A DNA stretch of 7,615 nt, taken from contig JAAYYJ010000259.1 in the NCBI GenBank assembly GCA_012515455.1, forward strand, positions 1-7,615. Reading direction: 5' to 3'. The DNA comes from Oligosphaeraceae bacterium (GTDB lineage Bacteria; Verrucomicrobiota; Lentisphaeria; Oligosphaerales; Oligosphaeraceae). The notes below the pieces were generated by a model. That model worked only from the letters and a program-made list of their open reading frames with translations, ran no database searches and was not told the DNA's origin. The position numbers and the translations under genes are program-made. Within the stretch, counting starts at the first letter, position 1; each line of letters starts with the position of its first letter. Shown piece by piece: positions 1 to 6,037 of this stretch.

Positions 1-208
1 CTGAGGGCTGATGGGCGGTCGGGAAATAGTCGTCGAAAGTCTCGAGGTACAGCAGCACCGACAGATTCAGTTCCTTGACATGGCTCATGCACAAGGTCTG
101 CTGCGCTTTGGCCCGGGCCTTGCTTAAGACCGGCAACAGCATCGAAGCCAGCACCGCAATAATCGCAATCACCACCAACAGCTCAATCAAGGTGAATTTG
201 TTCCGCAT
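1..208 (-). CDS. Prepilin-type N-terminal cleavage/methylation domain protein (partial, 3' end outside window)
   Basis: Reading from the ATG at 208 towards the left edge gives 69 codons without a stop. The product begins MRNK, followed by FTLIELLVVIAIIAVLASML, the type IV pilin/type II pseudopilin signal: a short basic leader, Phe at +1, Glu at +5 and a hydrophobic helix of about 20 residues. It continues with LPVLSKARAKAQQ, a Cys at residue 40, and an amphipathic helix ending in a DDYFP segment, as in the prepilin-like (H-X9-DG/DUF1559-like) proteins abundant in Lentisphaerota and Planctomycetes. Family knowledge says such proteins are processed by a prepilin peptidase at the inner membrane and assembled or retained in the periplasm; the function of this paralogue is unknown. 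The residue before the cleavage site is Lys, not the canonical Gly. A GGAGG ribosome binding site six bases upstream supports the start. The C-terminal part that would define the subfamily is missing. Confidence 0.9.
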   Translation of the reverse strand, partial: MRNKFTLIELLVVIAIIAVLASMLLPVLSKARAKAQQTLCMSHVKELNLSVLLYLETFDDYFPTAHQPS

Positions 209-214
209 CAGACA

Positions 215-219
215 CCTCC
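215..219 (-). promoter_or_regulatory. Ribosome binding site of the prepilin-like gene
   Basis: On the minus strand GGAGG (within TGGAGGTGTC) lies six bases before the ATG at 208. It is the strongest Shine-Dalgarno match in the window and fixes the start of the prepilin-like gene. Confidence 0.8.
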
Positions 220-263
220 AGGAATGAATGATAACTACTGCACCGACCCGATTGACAATCAGG

Positions 264-291
264 AATTTAATCACCTACCGGCAAATGTCAA
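264..291 (-). promoter_or_regulatory. Candidate sigma-70-type promoter of the prepilin-like gene
   Basis: The minus strand has a perfect TTGACA (plus-strand 286-291), a 16-base spacer, then TAAATT (264-269), which matches four of six bases of TATAAT. Initiation would give a leader of about 50 bases before the ATG at 208. The -35 box overlaps the right-hand part of the hairpin at 281-312. The spacer is one base short of optimal and the -10 is weak, so this is only a candidate. Confidence 0.4.
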
Positions 292-312
292 CCCGGGAAC
301 CGGGTTATTTGC
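281..312 (-). terminator. Hairpin downstream of the large exported protein gene, probable terminator
   Basis: AACCCGG (290-296) and CCGGGTT (300-306) are perfect complements around a 3-base loop. The stem extends outwards as GCAAAT (281-286) with ATTTGC (307-312), leaving a 3-base bulge at 287-289. It begins about 25 bases after the stop codon at 338, the right place for transcription termination of the minus-strand gene. Read on the minus strand it is not followed by a long U run (only ATTTG), so it may be an inefficient or factor-assisted terminator, or an mRNA 3'-end stabiliser. Confidence 0.5.
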
Positions 313-337
313 ATAATTTTGGTCAGGTGCGAAAATT

Positions 338-3300
338 TCATTCCCGGATGGTGATTTTCCGGTGCGTGGTCGGGCTCCACTGCTGGTTCGCAGCCACGGC
401 CCGGAGATGGAAATACCACACCCCCGGCGCGGTGCCGGGGAAAGTGATCGCCGGTTCCCGGAAGTTGATTTCCTCTGGCGGCACTGAGTCCTCCTCCTGG
501 TTGAAGAGGTAGGCGTATGCGACCGCCGGGCGGCTGCCGGGGGGCTGCTGCCAGCGGAAAGCGGGGTCCCGGCCACGTTCGGAATAGAGTAGGATATTAT
601 CGATGTAGAGCTTCGCCTCCAAGGGGTTGTAATATCCTCTGCCCTGGTGGTTGGTCGCCCAGAACGACAGCTCGCTGGCGGTCATCAGCGACTGCTCCCG
701 GGCCCCGGCAAAACGCTGACTCAGCAACATCGCGGCCAAATCGAAGGCGCAGTTGTGCCAGCTTCCATCCTGCTGGGCCAAGTCGGCAGCCCCGATTGTG
801 GCGAGATCAAAATTGTTACCGGGCCGGTTCGGACCGGTCCACTCCACAATACTCATGGCGTCATTGACCAGCAAGGAGAGGTTCAGGGCGCAGCCGGGGA
901 TGGCAAAGCGATAGTCAAAGGAAACACAGGGCCAGCGCCGCACATCCCAGGCGGATTGGCGCAGGTACGCAGAAAAAAATCCCGATTCGGAGAGATTCAC
1001 CATCACTCCGCAGGCCTCTCCGCCCGCCGCCTGCCCCTGGTCCAGCAGCGCCCAGGCTTCCCGCCGGGTCGTGAATTCCCCGCTGCGGCTCACTTCCTCG
1101 CGCTCGGGGTCCGCGGCTTCGAAATCGGTCAGCAGCAGCCGGTCCGACGGCAGATAAGTCAGCAGGGGCGGCAACAGCGGCGGCAGCTCCAGGGCGGCAC
1201 TGGCCGGCGGTGGCGGCGGTGGCGGCGTTTCACGGCGGAGGTACCGGACCGCCCGCGGGCGGCTCCAGCTGGCGTCGGCGAACTGGGCCTGCAGGTGCAG
1301 CCAGCCGCCAGGGGCGGCAGCGGGCAAGCGCACAATGTTTCCCGGCAGGGGTGTCTCTTCCTGGATATCGGGTAGCGGCGAGTCGCTCCATTGTGCCCGC
1401 ACAGCCTGCACTGGCCGTCCCCGGGCGTCACTGACCCTGACTTCCTCTCCCGGGGCCAAGGCCGGGATCAGCTGAAATTCATCCACCCAGGCGGCAGCCC
1501 GCTGCCGGCTGCCCAGGATTGCCGAATCGGCCAGGGCCAGGGCCTCGACGCTACGGTTACCGGCGCTGTTGGGCGACAGTCTTTCCGCCAGATTGATTTC
1601 CAGCTGCTGCCAGCGCTCATCCTGGCGGACCGGCACTGCCGGACCCAGCAGCGGCCAGCTGGCATCACTGCTGCTCAGCTGCACTTCCCGCCAACGGCCG
1701 GCGACAATCACCAGCAGATTATGCTCAATGCCAGCCGGGAGGCGGTAGCGGAAGCACAGCCCCGGGAAATCACTCAGGGAGAATTCCCGGCGGGTGATCC
1801 AGGCCCCGGCGGCTCCGCCGAGGCGCTGATTCAGGAGCCGCAGGCTGCGGCCGCTGGCATCGTCCGGCTGCGGGTCATCGAGGAGCAGAGCCGCGCCATC
1901 CTGTCCGCCCAGGCGCTGCCAGTCACCGAAATCCTCTTCAAAATCGTTATAGAAGTTGCGACCGTGGCAGTGCAGGATCAGTCCCCGGGGTGGTGCCGGC
2001 GGGAGAGGGTTGCCCGCGAGCCACTGCGGCGGCTGATATTCGTACCAGGCAGCAACCGGATTCACCCCGAAGCCGGCAATCTCGGCATAAGTCTGATACG
2101 GACTGCCGAGCCAAAGACTCTCCACCTGCAACGGGCCGGACGGGAAATACCGGCTCAGCACAGCAGCCAGATTCACGGTCGTAATCTGCCAGCCCGGCCA
2201 GGACGCCGGACGTGTCTCACCCGGACCCAGAAAAATCGTGCCGGGCCGGCGCTCGGCCGGGCCAGTCAGGACCAGCTCAGCGCATTGCCCCCGCAGCAGA
2301 GCAAACAGACTCAGCCGCGCATCCGCAGAGCTGCGCCAGGCCAGCCGCAGCTCCCCTGTTACGGATAAGTCCACCGCCGCGTGGCTCAACTGCCGGGTGA
2401 ACAGCCCCCCGGAAGCATCATTGACGGCCCGAAAATACTGCTCCGGGGCCTGCACGCCGTCGCCGCTGCAGGACTGCAATTCAGGGCGACGGGGCGGGGG
2501 CGGGGCGGCGCCGTCGCTGTCCTCGAACGCCAGGGTCGCTCTGGCGATGGACAAGCCGTTGTCGCCATACGTCCAGACCGCGAACTGTCCTGCGTCGGAG
2601 TTTTCTGCCGCCGGCAGGTCGAAGAGCCGCTGCAAGCCCAGATGGCGGGCCTGATCGTCATGCCGGGCGGCATCGATCAGGATACGTCCGTCCCGGCGCT
2701 GGATGCGCAGATGCTGCCAGGCCTGGGTCATGCGGTGATACCAGGCGGTGGGCTGCTGGCGCAAGGTCAGATCGAGCATCGCGTCAGTAGCCGCGATTTC
2801 CCGCCCCTGCCAGAACAGCTGCGAGGGAACATCATAGGTGCCGAAGAGAAAATTGTAGCCGGACTCCAGACTCTGACCATCGGCCGCAAACGCGACATTG
2901 ATGCTGACCGGCCAGGAAAAATGGGCCCGCTGCGGAGTGCCCTCCAGCGGCGCCGCAAAAATTTCCAGATCGAAATCGCCTGTGCAGCGGCGCAGGTTCC
3001 AGAGCACTGCGTTGGCGTGTCTGACCCCCTGCGGTCCAGCGCTGCCGCGTCCGCCGAAGAATGACCATTTGGGCACGCAGGCCCAGCGGTGCAGCCCCTG
3101 CCAGGTGCCGGCCTGCACGGCCCAGGCCGCGGGAGCGTGTTCGAAACTGTAGTCGAGGCGCTGGCTGGACAGCACTTTGGCTTGGTCCAGAAAGCGCGGC
3201 AGGGGCCGGGCGAATGCCACCCCCGTCTCGCCTTTGTTCAGGAACTCGGGGTCCTCCCAGGACAGCAGCAGCTGGTCATCCCGCCAGAAACTGATCGTGC

Positions 3301-4672
3301 CTCCTGCGGCTTTGGCCCGGATGGTGAGCTCGGGGCCGGCCGGAGCACTCTGCTGGGCTCTGGCCACCTCGCGGCCCTGCCGGCTCAAGATCAGCTGCCC
3401 GTCGCGCCAGGCAAAACTGTATCCGCTGTCCGGATCACGTCCAGCACTGAACAGACAGAGGCGCCATTTCTCCCCGCTGGCGGCCCAGCTGCTGCCGTGC
3501 CACTGGAACTCCACATCCCCGAAGAAGCGGTTGCGGAACCAGAACATCCCCTGCCCGTCCGCCGCCCAAAAACTGCGCGGATGGGCCCAGGAGCTCATGT
3601 GCCGGTCCGCGGCGAAATGCTTATCGGCGAAATCATTCCAGAGCTGTTCGCAGGGCCCGAACGGTGCCGCGAGAGCCCCGGCCTCGAATTCCTCCTGACT
3701 GAGCGAGGATGCGCTCACGTCATCGACAAAAAACTGCTTCGCTTGCCGGCCATACAGACCGATGCGCCCGCCCGCCGCGGCCGGATCGAGGCACTGCAGC
3801 ACTTCCCGCCCGCCCACCATGCCCCGCAGGCGCCCGTCGCGGCAGAACACCTCGAGGCGGCGCCAGGACTCGGCTGCTGCGGGCAACGGCTGCCGGGCCA
3901 GCACTGTCTCCACCCCCTGCCGCACCCGCAGGAATTCCGCCCGTTCGCCCTCGCCTTCCCGGACCAGCCGGAAAAGATGATAGTCCTGTTCCGACCAACC
4001 GCAGAAGACCAGCCCCCAGGCAGTCATCGTGGCATCAGGCAACAGCGTGGCCCCGCAGCGGTAATCCTGCCAGAACCAGTGCGAGCGCTGCGCCAGCGCC
4101 AGGGCGGTGCCCTCCGGACAGGCCCCCCAGAGCTGAAACGCACCCTGGCTGCTGCCGGGATGGCGGCTCAGATTCAAGGCGAAGGTCCCCTGCAGAACCT
4201 CCCACTGCAGGTCACTCGCACCATCACGGGCAAAATCATCAGAAAAATCTATGACCGCGAGTTTCTGCACCCGGGGACGCCCCTGGGCAGTGATCCGGGA
4301 GGCTGGCTGGAAGAGCACCTGCGGACGGGGCGGCAGCAAAACGGGCGCCGCACGGCCCAGCAGCAGCCCATCCAGAACCAGCTCAGTCTTGTCCGACACC
4401 GCCCGCAGTTGCAGCTGATGACTGCCAGAACCTATCGCGACCGGACATTCCAGCAACGAGACCCGCCCTGGGCCAAACAGCTCCAGGGCGGCCCGCCGCA
4501 CTTCCAGCGAGAGCAGCTCCTGGCCGTCCTGACTCTGCAGCTGCAGACGCGCCACCGCGCCCCGGGGAATGCGCTCCGAGACCGCAAAGGGCAGCAGCAC
4601 CACCAGCGCATTCTGCTGCGCCGGCAACAGATGAGCAGAAAAAAACAACAGCAGTAAAAAAATCAGTCGCAT
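338..4672 (-). CDS. Large exported multidomain beta-sandwich protein (ConA/LamG-like, CIA30/galactose-binding-like and Ig/FN3-like modules)
   Basis: From the ATG at 4672 this encodes 1444 residues. A TTG two codons upstream (4678) is in frame, but the ATG gives a normal signal peptide: MRLIFLLLLFFSAHLLPA, with likely cleavage after Ala18. Approximate modules are as follows. Residues 20-115 are beta-rich and unassigned. Residues 142-323, 344-490 and 505-718 are three concanavalin A/LamG-like regions, each opening with an aromatic/acidic segment (DFSDDF, WNDFADKHF, LDYSFEHA). Residues 738-872, 896-1070 and 1179-1364 are three related CIA30/galactose-binding-like modules; the last two are each followed by an Ig/FN3-like domain (about 1071-1146 and 1369-1444) ending in similar APG-x-W-x(2)-H and WS patterns. 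Pro-rich linkers at 724-727 and 1150-1156 separate blocks. No catalytic motif, C-terminal membrane helix, LPXTG or PEP-CTERM signal is visible, so a secreted or periplasmic binding role, perhaps on carbohydrate, is inferred from fold style only. The leader lacks a clear Shine-Dalgarno sequence. The reading frame is certain; the function is unknown. Confidence 0.9.
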   Translation of the reverse strand: MRLIFLLLLFFSAHLLPAQQNALVVLLPFAVSERIPRGAVARLQLQSQDGQELLSLEVRRAALELFGPGRVSLLECPVAIGSGSHQLQLRAVSDKTELVLDGLLLGRAAPVLLPPRPQVLFQPASRITAQGRPRVQKLAVIDFSDDFARDGASDLQWEVLQGTFALNLSRHPGSSQGAFQLWGACPEGTALALAQRSHWFWQDYRCGATLLPDATMTAWGLVFCGWSEQDYHLFRLVREGEGERAEFLRVRQGVETVLARQPLPAAAESWRRLEVFCRDGRLRGMVGGREVLQCLDPAAAGGRIGLYGRQAKQFFVDDVSASSLSQEEFEAGALAAPFGPCEQLWNDFADKHFAADRHMSSWAHPRSFWAADGQGMFWFRNRFFGDVEFQWHGSSWAASGEKWRLCLFSAGRDPDSGYSFAWRDGQLILSRQGREVARAQQSAPAGPELTIRAKAAGGTISFWRDDQLLLSWEDPEFLNKGETGVAFARPLPRFLDQAKVLSSQRLDYSFEHAPAAWAVQAGTWQGLHRWACVPKWSFFGGRGSAGPQGVRHANAVLWNLRRCTGDFDLEIFAAPLEGTPQRAHFSWPVSINVAFAADGQSLESGYNFLFGTYDVPSQLFWQGREIAATDAMLDLTLRQQPTAWYHRMTQAWQHLRIQRRDGRILIDAARHDDQARHLGLQRLFDLPAAENSDAGQFAVWTYGDNGLSIARATLAFEDSDGAAPPPPRRPELQSCSGDGVQAPEQYFRAVNDASGGLFTRQLSHAAVDLSVTGELRLAWRSSADARLSLFALLRGQCAELVLTGPAERRPGTIFLGPGETRPASWPGWQITTVNLAAVLSRYFPSGPLQVESLWLGSPYQTYAEIAGFGVNPVAAWYEYQPPQWLAGNPLPPAPPRGLILHCHGRNFYNDFEEDFGDWQRLGGQDGAALLLDDPQPDDASGRSLRLLNQRLGGAAGAWITRREFSLSDFPGLCFRYRLPAGIEHNLLVIVAGRWREVQLSSSDASWPLLGPAVPVRQDERWQQLEINLAERLSPNSAGNRSVEALALADSAILGSRQRAAAWVDEFQLIPALAPGEEVRVSDARGRPVQAVRAQWSDSPLPDIQEETPLPGNIVRLPAAAPGGWLHLQAQFADASWSRPRAVRYLRRETPPPPPPPASAALELPPLLPPLLTYLPSDRLLLTDFEAADPEREEVSRSGEFTTRREAWALLDQGQAAGGEACGVMVNLSESGFFSAYLRQSAWDVRRWPCVSFDYRFAIPGCALNLSLLVNDAMSIVEWTGPNRPGNNFDLATIGAADLAQQDGSWHNCAFDLAAMLLSQRFAGAREQSLMTASELSFWATNHQGRGYYNPLEAKLYIDNILLYSERGRDPAFRWQQPPGSRPAVAYAYLFNQEEDSVPPEEINFREPAITFPGTAPGVWYFHLRAVAANQQWSPTTHRKITIRE
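1206..1227. repeat. Short tandem repeat encoding a seven-proline linker
   Basis: The 9-base unit GGCGGTGGC occurs twice in a row and begins a third time. On the minus strand it encodes Pro1150-Pro1156 of the large exported protein, the linker between the first Ig-like domain and the third CIA30-like module. Its period is a multiple of three, so slippage would change linker length without breaking the frame. Confidence 0.75.
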
Positions 4673-4710
4673 AAGCAAAATTAAGATAAATGTGCTGGAG
4701 TAAATTGTTT

Positions 4711-4738
4711 AATCTATGGCAAAAGTGCAGAAAAGCAA
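4711..4738 (-). promoter_or_regulatory. Candidate promoter of the large exported protein gene
   Basis: On the minus strand TTGCTT (plus-strand 4733-4738) is followed after 16 bases by TAGATT (4711-4716), which matches four of six bases of TATAAT. Transcription would start near 4704, giving an AT-rich leader of about 30 bases before the ATG at 4672. Both hexamers are imperfect and this AT-rich region offers other choices, for example ATGACA with TATTAA nearer manA. Confidence 0.3.
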
Positions 4739-4750
4739 AAATGTTTTGCT
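4734..4750. promoter_or_regulatory. Perfect inverted repeat in the divergent intergenic region, possible operator
   Basis: AGCAAAA (4734-4740) and TTTTGCT (4744-4750) are exact reverse complements around the 3-base centre ATG. The 17-bp dyad touches the -35 region proposed for the minus-strand gene and overlaps the TG of the extended -10 proposed for manA, where a dimeric regulator could affect both promoters. The low-complexity A/T arms mean chance is not excluded. No regulator gene lies in the window. Confidence 0.35.
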
Positions 4751-4755
4751 ATTAT
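4747..4755 (+). promoter_or_regulatory. Candidate extended -10 promoter of manA
   Basis: TGCTATTAT has the TGn extension directly before TATTAT, which matches five of six bases of TATAAT. No good -35 box is seen at the usual distance, which extended -10 promoters can tolerate. Initiation near 4762 would leave a leader of about 30 bases before the ATG at 4793. A second -10-like hexamer, TATATT, lies at 4761-4766. Confidence 0.35.
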
Positions 4756-4792
4756 GGAATTATATTAATAGCTTTGCCGAGCTTTTTTTGTC

Positions 4793-5974
4793 ATGACCAT
4801 GTCTGCTTACGCACAATTCCTGCCCCTTACGGGCGCAGTCTGTCACTACCCCTGGGGCAGCCGCCGCCAAGGCCGCCAGCGGCCATACATCGCAGAACTG
4901 CTGAACCGCGACGACGCAGCCCTGCCCTGGGCCGAACTGTGGCTGGGCGCTCATCCCGCAAACCCCGCCGTGGTTGGCGGTCTTAACACCGCGACCGGAC
5001 TGGATGCATTGTGCCAGCAACACCCAGCCGAAATTCTGGGACGGGACGCGGAACCCCAATTCCCCTTCCTGCTGAAAATCCTCAGCTGCGGGCAGCCATT
5101 GTCGATTCAATGTCATCCGGACAGTCGCGACGCCCGCCGCCTGCACCAAGAAAATCCGCAACTGTACCGCGACGCCAACCCCAAGCCAGAAACCTTGGTC
5201 GCGGTGACCGAATTCCGGGCCCTGGCCGGTTTCCGGCCGCTGCCGGACATAACTTGGGAGTTGAACCGGATTACGGCGTTCTCACCTTGGCAGTCGCTCT
5301 GGCAGAGTGATTTTCCTCACGACTGCCGGGGACTCTGCCAGGCACTGTTCGCCCTCCCGCAACCCGCACGCAGGTCGATGCTGCAGGCAGCCAACCGGGA
5401 ACTCCAGACCCGGAGCGACGACCGCAGCCCGGCCGCCGGGCTCTTCCTCCAGCTCGCTGCCGCCGCCCCGGATGACCCAGGTGCCGCTTTCGCGTTCCTG
5501 CTCCAGGAATGGCGCCTGCAGCCGGGACAGGCCCTCCTGCTGCCCCCGCGGCAATTGCACGCGTACCTGCACGGCACGGGCATAGAATGCATGCCCCCCT
5601 CTGACAACGTGATTCGGGCCGGACTGACCCGCAAGACGGTCGATTTGGACAATTTCTGGCGCTGTGCGGATTTCAGCGCCTCCGGACTGGAACTCTCCCG
5701 CGGGCGGATGCTCTCGCCCGGCCGGCAGAGCTACCCGGTACCCGGCAGCGCCATCGGGCTGGAAATCCTGTGCGACGGCGAATTCACCCTGCATCGTCCG
5801 TCGGGCGGACCGGGCATCCTGCTCCTGCTCTCCGGCCGGGGCGAACTTTGCTGCCCCGGGGCACCCGCGCTGCCCGCACCCGCCGGCAGCGCCTGGCTCT
5901 GCCCGGCGCAATTGCTGCAGGGGACATTCCGGACTCTGGTCCCGGGAACCCTGGCAGTCTGGGCCAGCGTCTGA
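4793..5974 (+). CDS. manA: Mannose-6-phosphate isomerase, class I
   Basis: This 393-residue protein interconverts mannose 6-phosphate and fructose 6-phosphate in the cytoplasm. It links glycolysis to mannose use and to GDP-mannose supply for glycans. Its length is close to E. coli ManA (391). Family signatures are in order: YPWGS (19-23), AELWLGAHP (47-55), PLSIQCHPD with zinc ligands Gln106 and His108, KPE with zinc ligand Glu133, GFR (146-148), QLHAYLHG with zinc ligand His256, and SDNVIRAGLTRK with catalytic Arg275. The usual NHKPE reads NPKPE here, and the segment before it is shortened. The C-terminal part from about residue 310 fits the small second cupin domain. ATG codons at 4793 and 4799 are both possible starts, as no clear Shine-Dalgarno sequence precedes either. 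It is transcribed divergently from the large exported protein gene and lies 63 bp upstream of the S1-domain gene on the same strand, so co-transcription is possible. Confidence 0.95.
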   Translation: MTMSAYAQFLPLTGAVCHYPWGSRRQGRQRPYIAELLNRDDAALPWAELWLGAHPANPAVVGGLNTATGLDALCQQHPAEILGRDAEPQFPFLLKILSCGQPLSIQCHPDSRDARRLHQENPQLYRDANPKPETLVAVTEFRALAGFRPLPDITWELNRITAFSPWQSLWQSDFPHDCRGLCQALFALPQPARRSMLQAANRELQTRSDDRSPAAGLFLQLAAAAPDDPGAAFAFLLQEWRLQPGQALLLPPRQLHAYLHGTGIECMPPSDNVIRAGLTRKTVDLDNFWRCADFSASGLELSRGRMLSPGRQSYPVPGSAIGLEILCDGEFTLHRPSGGPGILLLLSGRGELCCPGAPALPAPAGSAWLCPAQLLQGTFRTLVPGTLAVWASV

Positions 5975-5977
5975 ACA

Positions 5978-6004
5978 TTGCAGAATCGTAAAGTGATATA
6001 TCAT
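5978..6004 (+). promoter_or_regulatory. Candidate promoter of the S1-domain gene
   Basis: The 63-bp manA/S1 gap is AT-rich compared with the flanking genes. It contains TTGCAG (5978-5983) and, after 15 bases, TATCAT (5999-6004), which matches five of six bases of TATAAT. An alternative is the extended -10-like TGATATATC at 5994-6002. Initiation near 6010 would give a leader under 30 bases. The -35 spacing is short, so read-through from manA is an alternative. Confidence 0.35.
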
Positions 6005-6018
6005 AGCCTTGCATGATA
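5994..6018 (+). repeat. Overlapping inverted repeats upstream of the S1-domain gene
   Basis: TGATATATCA (5994-6003) is a perfect 10-bp palindrome. Overlapping it, TATCAT (5999-6004) pairs with ATGATA (6013-6018), continued by GC with GC (6006-6007 and 6011-6012) around the loop CTT with one bulged A. In RNA this would be a small hairpin ending about 20 bases before the start codon; in DNA it could be an operator over the candidate -10. Confidence 0.45.
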
Positions 6019-6037
6019 AGACAGGAAAACAGAAGAC

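Noticed and set aside
250..260. GATTG-A-CAATC small inverted repeat in the gap before the prepilin-like gene
   Set aside because: Arms of five bases in a 129-bp gap are easily produced by chance and no second copy was seen.
1391..2368. Open frame of 325 codons on the plus strand
   Set aside because: It is fully antisense to the CIA30-like modules of the large gene, with no start signal or family motif.
3089..4657. Open frame of 522 codons on the plus strand
   Set aside because: It is antisense to the large exported protein gene, which has a signal peptide and repeated modules. The alternative product is Pro/Gln/Arg-rich with no domain pattern.
4676..4678. TTG as the start of the large exported protein
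   Set aside because: The ATG two codons downstream gives a standard signal peptide start, and no ribosome binding site favours the TTG.
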